Assembly: GCA_007120615.1 (NCBI GenBank)
Contig: SKNI01000596.1
Span: 1-11,368, forward strand
DNA: 11,368 nucleotides
Direction of reading: 5' to 3'
DNA from: Myxococcales bacterium
GTDB taxonomy: Bacteria; Myxococcota_A; Bradymonadia; Bradymonadales; Bradymonadaceae
Positions 5,240 through 11,368 of the stretch are shown one piece after another; within the stretch, counting starts at the first letter, position 1; each line of letters opens with the position of its first letter. Both the position numbers and the translations under genes were made by a program. Below the pieces are notes generated by a model that ran no database searches, was not told where the DNA came from, and saw nothing but the letters and a program-made list of their open reading frames with translations.

Positions 5240-7498
5240 TCAGGTCTCGGCAGAAGATTGCCGGCGGGGCTTGGCCTTCTCCCCGGTGGAGTCTTTTTCT
5301 TCGGGCAGACCTTTTGCCGCCGGTCGTCCCCAACTCTGGGGCATGATGACCTTATCGTCGACCGTTCGAATATGGAGATCGCGCTGGGGAAAGGGAATGC
5401 CCACATTGCCCTCCTGAAGGGCTTTCCACAAAATGAAGTTGAACTTGCCTTTGAGGGTTCGCTCATTGGTACTTCGGCAATCGAAATAGACCAATAATTC
5501 GAATTTAATGGAGTTGTCTCCGAAGTCGGAGATCCAGACATCGGGGGCGGGGTTGGTAAGAATATCGGGGTGATGTTTGGCGGCGTGCAGGAGGATCTCT
5601 TTGACCTCTTCTGGATCGGAGGAGTAGCTGACTCCGATGGGGATATGAATCCGAACGATGCTGTCCTGGAAGGTCCAGTTGATGATCCGGCCACTGACGA
5701 TCTCTTTGCTGGGAATGAGCATCGAGAAATTGTCGGGGGTTCGCACCACCACGCTGCGAGCGCCGACGGCTTCAACCCGTCCGTAGAGCTCATTGACGGT
5801 GATATAATCGCCCTTCTTGACGGCGCGGCCGAAGAGGAGAATGAACCCGGAGATGAGGTTCTCGGCGATATTCTGAAGGCCAAATCCAATCCCGACCCCG
5901 AGGCTGGCCATCACCACCATCACCGCGGAGAGGTGCACCCCGAGGGCGACCAGGCAGAGGATAAAGCTGATCACCACCAGGGCATAATTGATCAGCGTGT
6001 TAAAGGCATAGGCGACGCCGATCTCGATGTTGAGGGCCGGATAAACTTTGGCGTTGAGCACCGCCTTAAAGAGCCGAATCGATAAAATGGTGGCGACGAT
6101 GATCAGAGCCACGTTGAGCAGGTTGAACAGTGAGATCTCTACCCTTCCCACCGCCAGAAACGGCACCTTCAGCACGGCGATCAGGGGCTCGTAAATCCCC
6201 ATCAGTCGAAGCGCGATCACAGCCATGATCAGAGTGCCAAGGGCGACGATCCAGTGCTCCAGGGCTTCCAGAAGCGGGGAGGGGGATTCGTCGGCCTCTT
6301 CGGCTTCCTTGATGCGCCGCTTCACCAGATTGTGAAGCCGTTCCAGGAGGGCAAACCAGATCGATCCCACGATGATCAGGGCGTAGCCGCGGGTCAGAAG
6401 GTAGGTGGCGGCGTCCACATAACCTGCGGCATTGAAGAGCAATAAGACGATCGTCAGACCGACCAGTCCCGGGTATTTGGAAGCCAGCCCCTGGCGGAGG
6501 ATCTTGTAGAAGCTCGACGCGCCCTGCTTCGGAAAGAGCGATAAAACAGCGTCCCGGATGAAGAATAGGTAAATCGGGAGCAGCGCCAGGGTGAGGCGAA
6601 ATGAAAAGGACACCAGGGCGGAGGCTTGCTCGTGAAATTCGAAGCGATCAAAGGCAGCCAGCACCAGCACAAATCCCAGAGTCACCCGAAGTACGAGAAG
6701 CCCGAAGAATTCGAGGCGCGGATAATATTCCTGAGAGTCAGGTCCACGGGGGTTGAGGCGCAGAGTGGTGGCCAGCGCTGTTTTGATAGTGCGATAGATC
6801 AAAAAGAGGATCAGAGCGTCCGTCAAGAGCAAGGTCCAGGGCTGGGCCCCGAGGATCGCTCGCACCGGAAAGAAACTAAAGATAATCAGAATCGGCACCG
6901 CAATGGAGCGGCCCAGAACGATGATTGCCTTTCGGACCGCACCGGTCAGCCAGGCCGATGAGTCGAAGTGAATCCGGGCCTGAAACCGGTGGGCCCACCG
7001 GGACGCCTGGCGCTCGATGACCAGAAATACGATGGCAAAGAGCGCGATGACGATGAGGGCGATGATCAATCCCAGGATCGCCCAGGGGTCGATCTTGCGA
7101 GGATCTCGGACTAACTCCTCGGCACTGGACCACAGATTCTGACCGTCCTCGGAGACGAGGGTGATTAATTCGCCGTCAAAACCAAGGGGTTGTCGATCCA
7201 GGAAATGCTCAAAATTATTCTTGAGGAGCTGATAGGCCTCTTTGAGGCCCGGCTCGATCGTCCTCATGGAGACCGCTGGAACTTCCACCTCTGACCCGGC
7301 AACCTCGGCCTGTTCCCCCTCGACCTCTGCTTGAGCGGCCGGTTGCTCCTCGATCACCAATTCATCGACGATGATCGGGTCCGGGTCTTCTTCTTGAGCC
7401 CAGGCGACGGCCGGGCTCAACAGGGCCAGCCCCACCATCGACAGCCCCACCATCGCCATCAATAGGATTGTCAGAACCGATAAATAGGTACGTCTCAT
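5240..7498 (-). CDS. Large MscS-family mechanosensitive channel with signal peptide and periplasmic N-terminal region
   Basis: With the start at 7498 the protein has 752 residues. A signal peptide covers about 1-35, with core VLTILLMAMVGLSMVGLALL and W-A-Q cleavage. A short acidic periplasmic region (36-135) is followed by about ten hydrophobic segments between 139 and 525. The MscS pore helix and beta domain come next (GVGIGFGLQNIAENLISG at 534-551, then L-F-G-R-A-V-K-K-G-D and an R-T-P-D-N-F-S-M-L-I-P segment), and then the alpha/beta vestibule domain to about 710. Such channels open under membrane tension and release solutes during osmotic downshock. The length resembles MscK/YbdG-like extended members more than the 286-residue MscS. 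An upstream in-frame ATG at 7642 would bury the signal peptide behind 48 residues, so it is rejected. No clear ribosome site precedes 7498. Confidence 0.85.
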   Translation of the reverse strand: MRRTYLSVLTILLMAMVGLSMVGLALLSPAVAWAQEEDPDPIIVDELVIEEQPAAQAEVEGEQAEVAGSEVEVPAVSMRTIEPGLKEAYQLLKNNFEHFLDRQPLGFDGELITLVSEDGQNLWSSAEELVRDPRKIDPWAILGLIIALIVIALFAIVFLVIERQASRWAHRFQARIHFDSSAWLTGAVRKAIIVLGRSIAVPILIIFSFFPVRAILGAQPWTLLLTDALILFLIYRTIKTALATTLRLNPRGPDSQEYYPRLEFFGLLVLRVTLGFVLVLAAFDRFEFHEQASALVSFSFRLTLALLPIYLFFIRDAVLSLFPKQGASSFYKILRQGLASKYPGLVGLTIVLLLFNAAGYVDAATYLLTRGYALIIVGSIWFALLERLHNLVKRRIKEAEEADESPSPLLEALEHWIVALGTLIMAVIALRLMGIYEPLIAVLKVPFLAVGRVEISLFNLLNVALIIVATILSIRLFKAVLNAKVYPALNIEIGVAYAFNTLINYALVVISFILCLVALGVHLSAVMVVMASLGVGIGFGLQNIAENLISGFILLFGRAVKKGDYITVNELYGRVEAVGARSVVVRTPDNFSMLIPSKEIVSGRIINWTFQDSIVRIHIPIGVSYSSDPEEVKEILLHAAKHHPDILTNPAPDVWISDFGDNSIKFELLVYFDCRSTNERTLKGKFNFILWKALQEGNVGIPFPQRDLHIRTVDDKVIMPQSWGRPAAKGLPEEKDSTGEKAKPRRQSSAET

Positions 7499-7645
7499 AT
7501 TTTTTGGCCCAGACCTTGCGAAATGAACGGCTGTGAGAAGAATCAATTCCTGCGTTCCATGCCACTCTAATGCAGGAAGGGGCAACAACAAAGGTGTTAT
7601 CGCGTCCGCAGGAGGAGTTTCTTGGGAATTGGTCCAGAGCATTTG

Positions 7646-7674
7646 TTGCCACCAGACAGCTAGACTGATATAAC
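7646..7674 (+). promoter_or_regulatory. Sigma-70-type extended -10 promoter for the 7736 gene
   Basis: TTGCCA (7646-7651) is separated by exactly 17 nt from TATAAC (7669-7674), and a TG dinucleotide sits at the extended -10 position (7666-7667). Transcription would start near 7681, giving a leader of about 55 nt. That leader carries a small hairpin (CGCGT-TTTT-ACGCG, 7699-7712) and a strong GAGGAG ribosome site at 7723-7728. Confidence 0.65.
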
Positions 7675-7735
7675 TCCGGTGTCTAACCTATTTTACCCCG
7701 CGTTTTTACGCGTTCACATGGTGAGGAGATTTTTT

Positions 7736-8239
7736 ATGAAAACCGCTCGTTTCTTCGTCGTCCTGCTGGTGGCACTCGCCTTTTCGGCAGTGGCGTTCGC
7801 ACAAGACGCCGGACCTGTCGAAAATGAGGAATTTGGCGTCACCGTTACTCCCCCGGATGGATGGGAGGTCGGCAGCAGTGACGACAAAGCGGTGGCAAAC
7901 TTTAAGCATCGCGGCTCCCAGAGTCAGATTCAGGTCATCGGCACTAAATTGATGAATGCCGAAGTCGCCGATGTCTTCTTTAGCACCTTTCATAAGACTC
8001 TGACGGAGTCGAATTTTGAACAGGTCAGCGAAGAATCCAATACCATCGGCGGATTAGAGGGAACCGAGATCCGCTATGAGTTCACCCACTCCGGGGTAAC
8101 TCTTGAGGTCATGGTTTTCGAATTTCTTCAAGATCACACCGCCTGGCTGGTGATCGGATATATGCAGGATTCGGAGCGTGAGAATCACGAAGATGATTTC
8201 ACCTCCGTGATTGAGAATCTGAGCTTCGACGAGGGCTGA
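7736..8239 (+). CDS. Exported PsbP/DcrB-like protein (tandem copy 1)
   Basis: This 167-residue protein has a clear signal peptide (M-K-T-A-R, then a hydrophobic stretch, cleavage after A-F-A at residue 22). The mature domain begins with FGVTVTPPDGWEV (33-45) and alternates strands and helices, ending E-N-L-S-F. The P-x-G-W opening and the strand-helix order resemble the PsbP/DcrB/Mog1 fold seen in small periplasmic proteins of unknown role; this is a fold-level guess. The ATG at 7736 has GAGGAG 7 nt upstream. A GTG further upstream (7679) would precede the predicted transcription start. The next gene encodes a diverged relative with the same motifs in the same order (P-x-G-W; A-W near the C-terminus; a closing helix and strand). 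A strong terminator follows. Confidence 0.78.
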   Translation: MKTARFFVVLLVALAFSAVAFAQDAGPVENEEFGVTVTPPDGWEVGSSDDKAVANFKHRGSQSQIQVIGTKLMNAEVADVFFSTFHKTLTESNFEQVSEESNTIGGLEGTEIRYEFTHSGVTLEVMVFEFLQDHTAWLVIGYMQDSERENHEDDFTSVIENLSFDEG

Positions 8240-8272
8240 TTCCCTTGATCGAATGCACAGACTCGGTTTGGC

Positions 8273-8321
8273 CAACGGGGCTCGCACATCTAATCGATGT
8301 GAGGGCCCCGTTGTGTTTTTT
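8273..8321 (+). terminator. Intrinsic terminator after the first PsbP/DcrB-like gene
   Basis: Bases 8273-8290 pair with 8296-8313 in an 18-bp stem with one mismatch and one wobble, around a 5-nt loop (TAATC). TGTTTTTT at 8314-8321 follows directly. This is the best rho-independent terminator in the window. It overlaps the plausible start region of the next gene (GTG 8299, TTG 8311). Confidence 0.85.
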
Positions 8322-8901
8322 GGGGCTAATGGTGGTGATGGGATTATCGGTGCCGATTGAGGTCCGGGCCCAGGGAGAGCCGTCAGCGGAGGAGTCGCCG
8401 GACCGGCAAGATCAGGAAGAGGACGAAGAGGCGGAGTCGGAGGCACCGCAGGTCGAGCCGCGGGCGACCGGTGTGGATGCGCTGGGCGGAAGGGTCCGAA
8501 TCCCTCGACCCACTGGCTGGAGGATCGCCCGAACCAACGATGAAGGGGTGGTGGTCACGTTTCGATCCGCCAGCGATCGAGACGCTCAGATCGAAGTACG
8601 GATGAGCGACGGCGTTTCCGCAGCCCGCTGGGATCGCTACGTGCGAACGTTTGATAATGAGGTCCAACAGAGTGGGTTCCAGATCCATCAGGCGGGCATC
8701 CAGCGGAACTATGGAGGCCGTCGGGGTCGATTCGTGGAATACGAGTTGAATCTGGAGGATGATGTCTACCGGCTTGTGATCTGGCATACTCACGAGGGCG
8801 ATCGAGCCTGGGTGTTTTCGGGCTTCTTTCGGGAGGGGCGCAGAGATGCCCATTTCCGAACGTTCCAGGAGATGGTGGATCAGGTCGAGTGGAATCTATG
8901 A
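8299..8901 (+). CDS. Exported PsbP/DcrB-like protein with acidic linker (tandem copy 2)
   Basis: From the GTG at 8299 the protein has 200 residues. A signal peptide covers about 1-24 (M-R-A-P-L-C-F-L-G-L, cleavage near V-R-A). A very acidic linker follows (about 26-53, rich in Glu, Asp, Gln and Ser). The folded domain spans 64-200, with VRIPRPTGWRIA (66-77) and a late A-W-V-F-S-G strand matching the preceding gene's A-W-L-V-I-G. The start is uncertain. GTG 8299 gives the most normal signal peptide but has no ribosome site. TTG 8311 has GAGGG 5 nt upstream. ATG 8329 leaves a short signal. All but the last lie inside the terminator of the preceding gene, so expression may rely on read-through. 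The 3' end overlaps the opposing metallopeptidase gene by 6 bp. Function unknown. Confidence 0.7.
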   Translation: MRAPLCFLGLMVVMGLSVPIEVRAQGEPSAEESPDRQDQEEDEEAESEAPQVEPRATGVDALGGRVRIPRPTGWRIARTNDEGVVVTFRSASDRDAQIEVRMSDGVSAARWDRYVRTFDNEVQQSGFQIHQAGIQRNYGGRRGRFVEYELNLEDDVYRLVIWHTHEGDRAWVFSGFFREGRRDAHFRTFQEMVDQVEWNL

Positions 8902-9993
8902 GCGGCGGCGCCTGAGAACGGCGGCTGAACTCAGCACCAGAGTGATAATGATCAATGAGGGCGGTGGTTTTTGGTTGGTCGAGGTGCAGCCCTCTGTCTG
9001 CGGTGAGGAAACCGGAGCGAAGAGGCAAACGGAAGTGGTAAAGTTGGGAGGGGTTTCACAGGCCAGATGCTCTGGACAGTCCCCGTCGTCGCCGCATGTG
9101 GTGGAGCAATAGCCGCTACCAATCTCGGGATCGTCGAAATGGCAATAGTCGGCACAATGGCTAAGATCGAGGCCACAATACTCGCCGATCGCACCGAAGG
9201 GAATATCGCAGACGGCGCCGTGCTCCTCGGCGACACAGGCCGCGCCGGGGCATTGGGAGTCGGTCTGACATTCGTCTCCTGAAGCGGGGTAGAGCTGACA
9301 GAGGCCCAATTTATCGTCGGCGCTTAAGACTTTCTGGCTCCCGTCGGGGAGGTAATTGGGCGACATGGTGGCCACGTTATGAGCGAAGGTATGGGCCAGA
9401 CCGAGGACGTGGCCGAGCTCGTGAGCGAGAACGGCGGTAAAATCCACCGTGAAGCGTTGGTCGTCGCGGGGCTGAAATGGACTGGCCTGCAACTCCCAGC
9501 GATATCGAGGGTGGTTGAGGACGACGGACATCCCCTGAGGACCGGTGCCGGGACTCAGGACCGTCCAGGCGATACGATCGGCTAGCTCTCCGGTGCCGGT
9601 TCGAAAGTAGACCGGGAGTTCATCATCGGAGACCTCATCGAGGGAGTCTCGAAAGCCACCCCATTGCAAGCGGGCATAGGAGCAGGGAACGTCGTTCCAG
9701 ACCCCGGCGGCCTCCTCAATGACCATCTGTACGTCATCGGCGGTCAGCTCATCAACGGGGTCGCCGACGAAGACCAGGGAGAGGGGAAAGGCGTCTTCCG
9801 GCAGTTGGAATCCCATAAATTCGTAGTGAAGCGATGGCCAAGAGAGGGGCTGTGACGGGTCGGGTCTATCGGCAGGGGGCAGCAATTCGGCCAGAAGAGT
9901 GGACGGCAAGAGCAGCAATAAAAATGAGCCCATCCAGAGCACCGCCAGGCGGGCGGGAGGGGTTCTATTCTTGTGGCGGCGGGGGCTGGGCAT
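8896..9993 (-). CDS. Secreted matrixin-like zinc metallopeptidase with MYXO-CTERM-like tail
   Basis: This 365-residue protein has an Arg-rich N-region and a signal helix (about 15-35). An M10-type catalytic domain (about 55-235) carries AHELGHVLGLAH, giving His191, Glu192, His195 and His201, and a Met-turn at Met210 in A-T-M-S-P-N-Y. A cysteine-rich region follows (about 232-323, with some 14 cysteines), resembling small disulfide-stabilised repeats. The last 30 residues are Gly-Cys (335-336), a Pro-rich spacer, a hydrophobic helix (346-360) and four arginines. This is the layout of MYXO-CTERM sorting signals, in which the protein is delivered to the cell surface and processed at the cysteine. 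It is probably a surface or released protease. No propeptide cysteine switch is obvious. Its start lies 29 bp inside the upstream PPIase-like gene, so the two are likely co-transcribed. Confidence 0.85.
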   Translation of the reverse strand: MPSPRRHKNRTPPARLAVLWMGSFLLLLLPSTLLAELLPPADRPDPSQPLSWPSLHYEFMGFQLPEDAFPLSLVFVGDPVDELTADDVQMVIEEAAGVWNDVPCSYARLQWGGFRDSLDEVSDDELPVYFRTGTGELADRIAWTVLSPGTGPQGMSVVLNHPRYRWELQASPFQPRDDQRFTVDFTAVLAHELGHVLGLAHTFAHNVATMSPNYLPDGSQKVLSADDKLGLCQLYPASGDECQTDSQCPGAACVAEEHGAVCDIPFGAIGEYCGLDLSHCADYCHFDDPEIGSGYCSTTCGDDGDCPEHLACETPPNFTTSVCLFAPVSSPQTEGCTSTNQKPPPSLIIITLVLSSAAVLRRRRS

Positions 9994-11050
9994 CTTCGCG
10001 CTCTATAGAAATAGTAGCTTCGTTTCGTAATTGCTGCAGGAGGTGTCTGCGACTCTCTTCGATTCGACTCAACCGAGCACGGTGGCGCAGAAGCTCTTCG
10101 ACCTCATCAAAGCCGCGGACTCCCGGTGGGCGATGTTCGTGAACCCAGTACACCTCAAAGCCAAAGGGGGTGTCGATGATCGGGGTCAGCCCCTCCTCGC
10201 CGGACTCTTCGAAGAGGACTTCGGCGGCGGCCGGGTGGACCTGATGGCGCTCGATCCATCGAAGCTGATCGAGCTTAAAGGTATTCGGTCCCTGGCCAAT
10301 CTTGTGGGAGAGTTTGCCGAAGTCGTCGGGTTCTTCAATTCGCTCCAGAGAGTTCTGTAGGGAGGTGCGAATTCGCTCGCGGGTGAGCTCGTCGGCCCCG
10401 CGGGGAAGACGAACCGAGAGGGTGGAGGCGTGAACTCGCTGCCCTGCCGGGCGTCGCTTCGCGATTCGATCGTAATGTTTTCGGAGGGTCTCTTCATCGA
10501 CGATCTCCTCGCTGGTTTCGCCGAGAATGAGCGTTTCCAGAGCCAATTCCTCTCGGATCTGAAGGCGGAAATCAGCCTCCGATTGATTTTCGGCCTCCAG
10601 ATAGCGGTGAAAGGCGGGGGCCGAACCAAATCGAGTCTCGATGCGACGCTCCATCTCCTGGTCCACCTGCTCCGATGGGATCTCGATATCCGACCGGGAG
10701 ATATGATCGCGCAACAACTCTCGATCGATGAGTCGCTCAATGACCTCCCTTCTTTTCCTATCTCTAATGGAGTCGTCGAAGGGCTGTCGAGTGTGTCGGT
10801 AAAGCTCGGAGAGTCGGTCCAGGCTTCGCTCCACGTCTGCGTGGGAGATCTGGCGCTCATTGACCACAGCGGCGACGCGCTCAGGCTCGTCGTCGGAGGC
10901 CTCTATATAATGTGCCGTCGCCTGAATCGTGACCTCCTCGGAGTCCGAGGAGAATTCGACCCGATCATCGCAGCCCAGAAAGAGGCATAGCGATCCGACC
11001 ACTAGTGATGTGGTCGTCATCATCATCGGTATGAGAGGTTGTCGGATCAT
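9965..11050 (-). CDS. SurA/parvulin-type peptidyl-prolyl isomerase-like lipoprotein
   Basis: With the start at 11050 the protein has 361 residues. A hydrophobic N-terminus ending L-F-L-G-C makes Cys27 a likely lipidation site, in a relaxed lipobox. A helical SurA-N-like region (about 57-175) has V-A-A-V-V-N-E-R-Q-I-S and a R-x-x-V-I-E-R-L-I-D-R-E-L-L helix. A divergent parvulin domain (about 205-306) has V-H-A-S-T-L-S-V and T-P-F-G-F-E-V-Y-W-V-H-E-H-R-P. A charged C-terminal helix and a polyproline end follow. Family members help outer-membrane and exported proteins fold in the periplasm. The usual Gly-Gly-Asp-Leu of active parvulins is not visible, so it may act as a chaperone only. Starts at 11107 or 11026 are also possible; no ribosome site decides. 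Confidence 0.72.
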   Translation of the reverse strand: MIRQPLIPMMMTTTSLVVGSLCLFLGCDDRVEFSSDSEEVTIQATAHYIEASDDEPERVAAVVNERQISHADVERSLDRLSELYRHTRQPFDDSIRDRKRREVIERLIDRELLRDHISRSDIEIPSEQVDQEMERRIETRFGSAPAFHRYLEAENQSEADFRLQIREELALETLILGETSEEIVDEETLRKHYDRIAKRRPAGQRVHASTLSVRLPRGADELTRERIRTSLQNSLERIEEPDDFGKLSHKIGQGPNTFKLDQLRWIERHQVHPAAAEVLFEESGEEGLTPIIDTPFGFEVYWVHEHRPPGVRGFDEVEELLRHRARLSRIEESRRHLLQQLRNEATISIEREDAQPPPPQE

Positions 11051-11275
11051 GAAATTCGAGGTCAGAAGAAGTGCTGCGTTCCGTAGTGAGCGGTCGGGCG
11101 TCCACATTGAGAAATGCCAATCTGGGGCGATTCCATTCCCTCATCCCGCCGATCGTGGGAGGGAAGGAAGAAAAGATCAAAAAAACTTAGATCCATATTT
11201 CATCTCCTGCGTTGGTAACTCTCGGACCACAAACCCATCCCGTCGAAGGGATTCGCAAAGCTAAGGAGATGACCC

Positions 11276-11368
11276 ATGAAAACGTTCGCTGCACTCGCAA
11301 CTACTGCCATTATCTTATTGGGGTTGGCCTGGAGCTGGAATGACACCGGTGAGCCACCGACCGATCTG
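11276..11368 (+). CDS. 5' end of a gene for an exported protein, cut by the window edge
   Basis: The ATG at 11276 follows a perfect AAGGAG ribosome site (11263-11268, spacing 7). The 31 visible codons encode M-K-T-F-A-A-L-A-T-T-A-I-I-L-L-G-L-A-W-S-W and then a polar N-D-T-G-E-P-P stretch, which is a signal peptide or N-terminal anchor. The frame stays open to the end of the window. A 5-bp inverted repeat (ATCCC 11237-11241, GGGAT 11248-11252) lies in its leader. The 225-bp region back to the divergent PPIase-like gene must hold both promoters, but I could not pick out convincing -35/-10 pairs. The family cannot be judged from this much sequence. Confidence 0.75.
   Translation, partial: MKTFAALATTAIILLGLAWSWNDTGEPPTDL

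Noticed and set aside
5248..5263. CGGCA-GAAGAT-TGCCG hairpin near the convergent stop codons as a terminator
   Set aside because: The 5-bp stem is short, lies within channel coding sequence, and has no T run on either side.
4891..5889. 332-codon minus-strand frame spanning the end of the TrpA-like and MscS-type genes
   Set aside because: It runs through two recognisable genes in the wrong frame and its product is Ser/Pro/Arg-rich without domain features.
5570..6085. Long open frame on the plus strand opposite the MscS-type gene (171 codons)
   Set aside because: It is antisense to strongly conserved MscS sequence, is rich in His/Asp/Glu runs typical of a mirrored frame, and has no ribosome site.
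8383..9028. Minus-strand frames opposite the second PsbP/DcrB-like gene
   Set aside because: The plus-strand protein has a signal peptide and similarity to its neighbour; the antisense products show neither.
1..11368. CRISPR array, tRNA genes, insertion sequences or phage attachment sites
   Set aside because: I looked for regularly spaced repeats, cloverleaf-like segments, transposase motifs and terminal inverted repeats and saw none.

Overview
The window looks like a piece of a moderately GC-rich chromosome from a delta-type bacterium of the Myxococcota/Bradymonadota kind. The best pointer is the metallopeptidase at 8896-9993. Its C-terminus (Gly-Cys, then a hydrophobic helix, then four arginines) has the layout of a MYXO-CTERM sorting tail. 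The abundance of secreted and envelope proteins fits this. The placement is inference from one gene type, not a phylogenetic result. I see no tRNA, rRNA, CRISPR array, transposase or integrase.

Left part (1-2713): the 3' end of an M32 carboxypeptidase gene is followed by an unrecognised cytosolic protein (138-1286), a gene-free stretch of about 400 bp, and a secreted murein endopeptidase with two LysM domains and an M74/MepA-type catalytic domain (1688-2713). The first 34 bases of the window exactly repeat an internal piece of the unrecognised gene (409-442). They do not read as M32 protein, so the left edge may be a chimeric contig end.

Centre (2782-5239): three genes joined by ATGA stop/start overlaps encode a small SRPBCC (START-like) protein, a TrpB-like protein and a TrpA-like protein. 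This is the most unusual part. The TrpB-like protein aligns without gaps around the PLP-lysine region, but the lysine (K87 of the classical enzyme) is a cysteine, the neighbouring histidine is phenylalanine, and catalytic E109 is alanine. The TrpA-like protein keeps the E49 equivalent but has histidine in place of catalytic D60. Residues expected to hold the alpha and beta subunits together look retained. I infer a tryptophan-synthase-like complex that has lost the classical reaction, coupled to a ligand-binding-fold protein. Its function is unknown.

Right part (5240-11368): a large MscS-family channel gene runs leftward and meets the TrpA-like gene stop-to-stop in a palindromic TGATCA. A divergent intergenic region with a good extended -10 promoter drives two tandem exported proteins of a PsbP/DcrB-like type. 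They are separated by a textbook intrinsic terminator that contains the likely start region of the second gene. On the minus strand, a divergent SurA/parvulin-like lipoprotein gene is followed, with a 29-bp overlap, by the MYXO-CTERM matrixin-like metallopeptidase. The window ends in the first 31 codons of another exported protein. Most genes here serve the envelope: peptidoglycan cleavage, osmotic protection, periplasmic folding and surface proteolysis. The SRPBCC-TrpB-TrpA cassette is the metabolic-looking exception.
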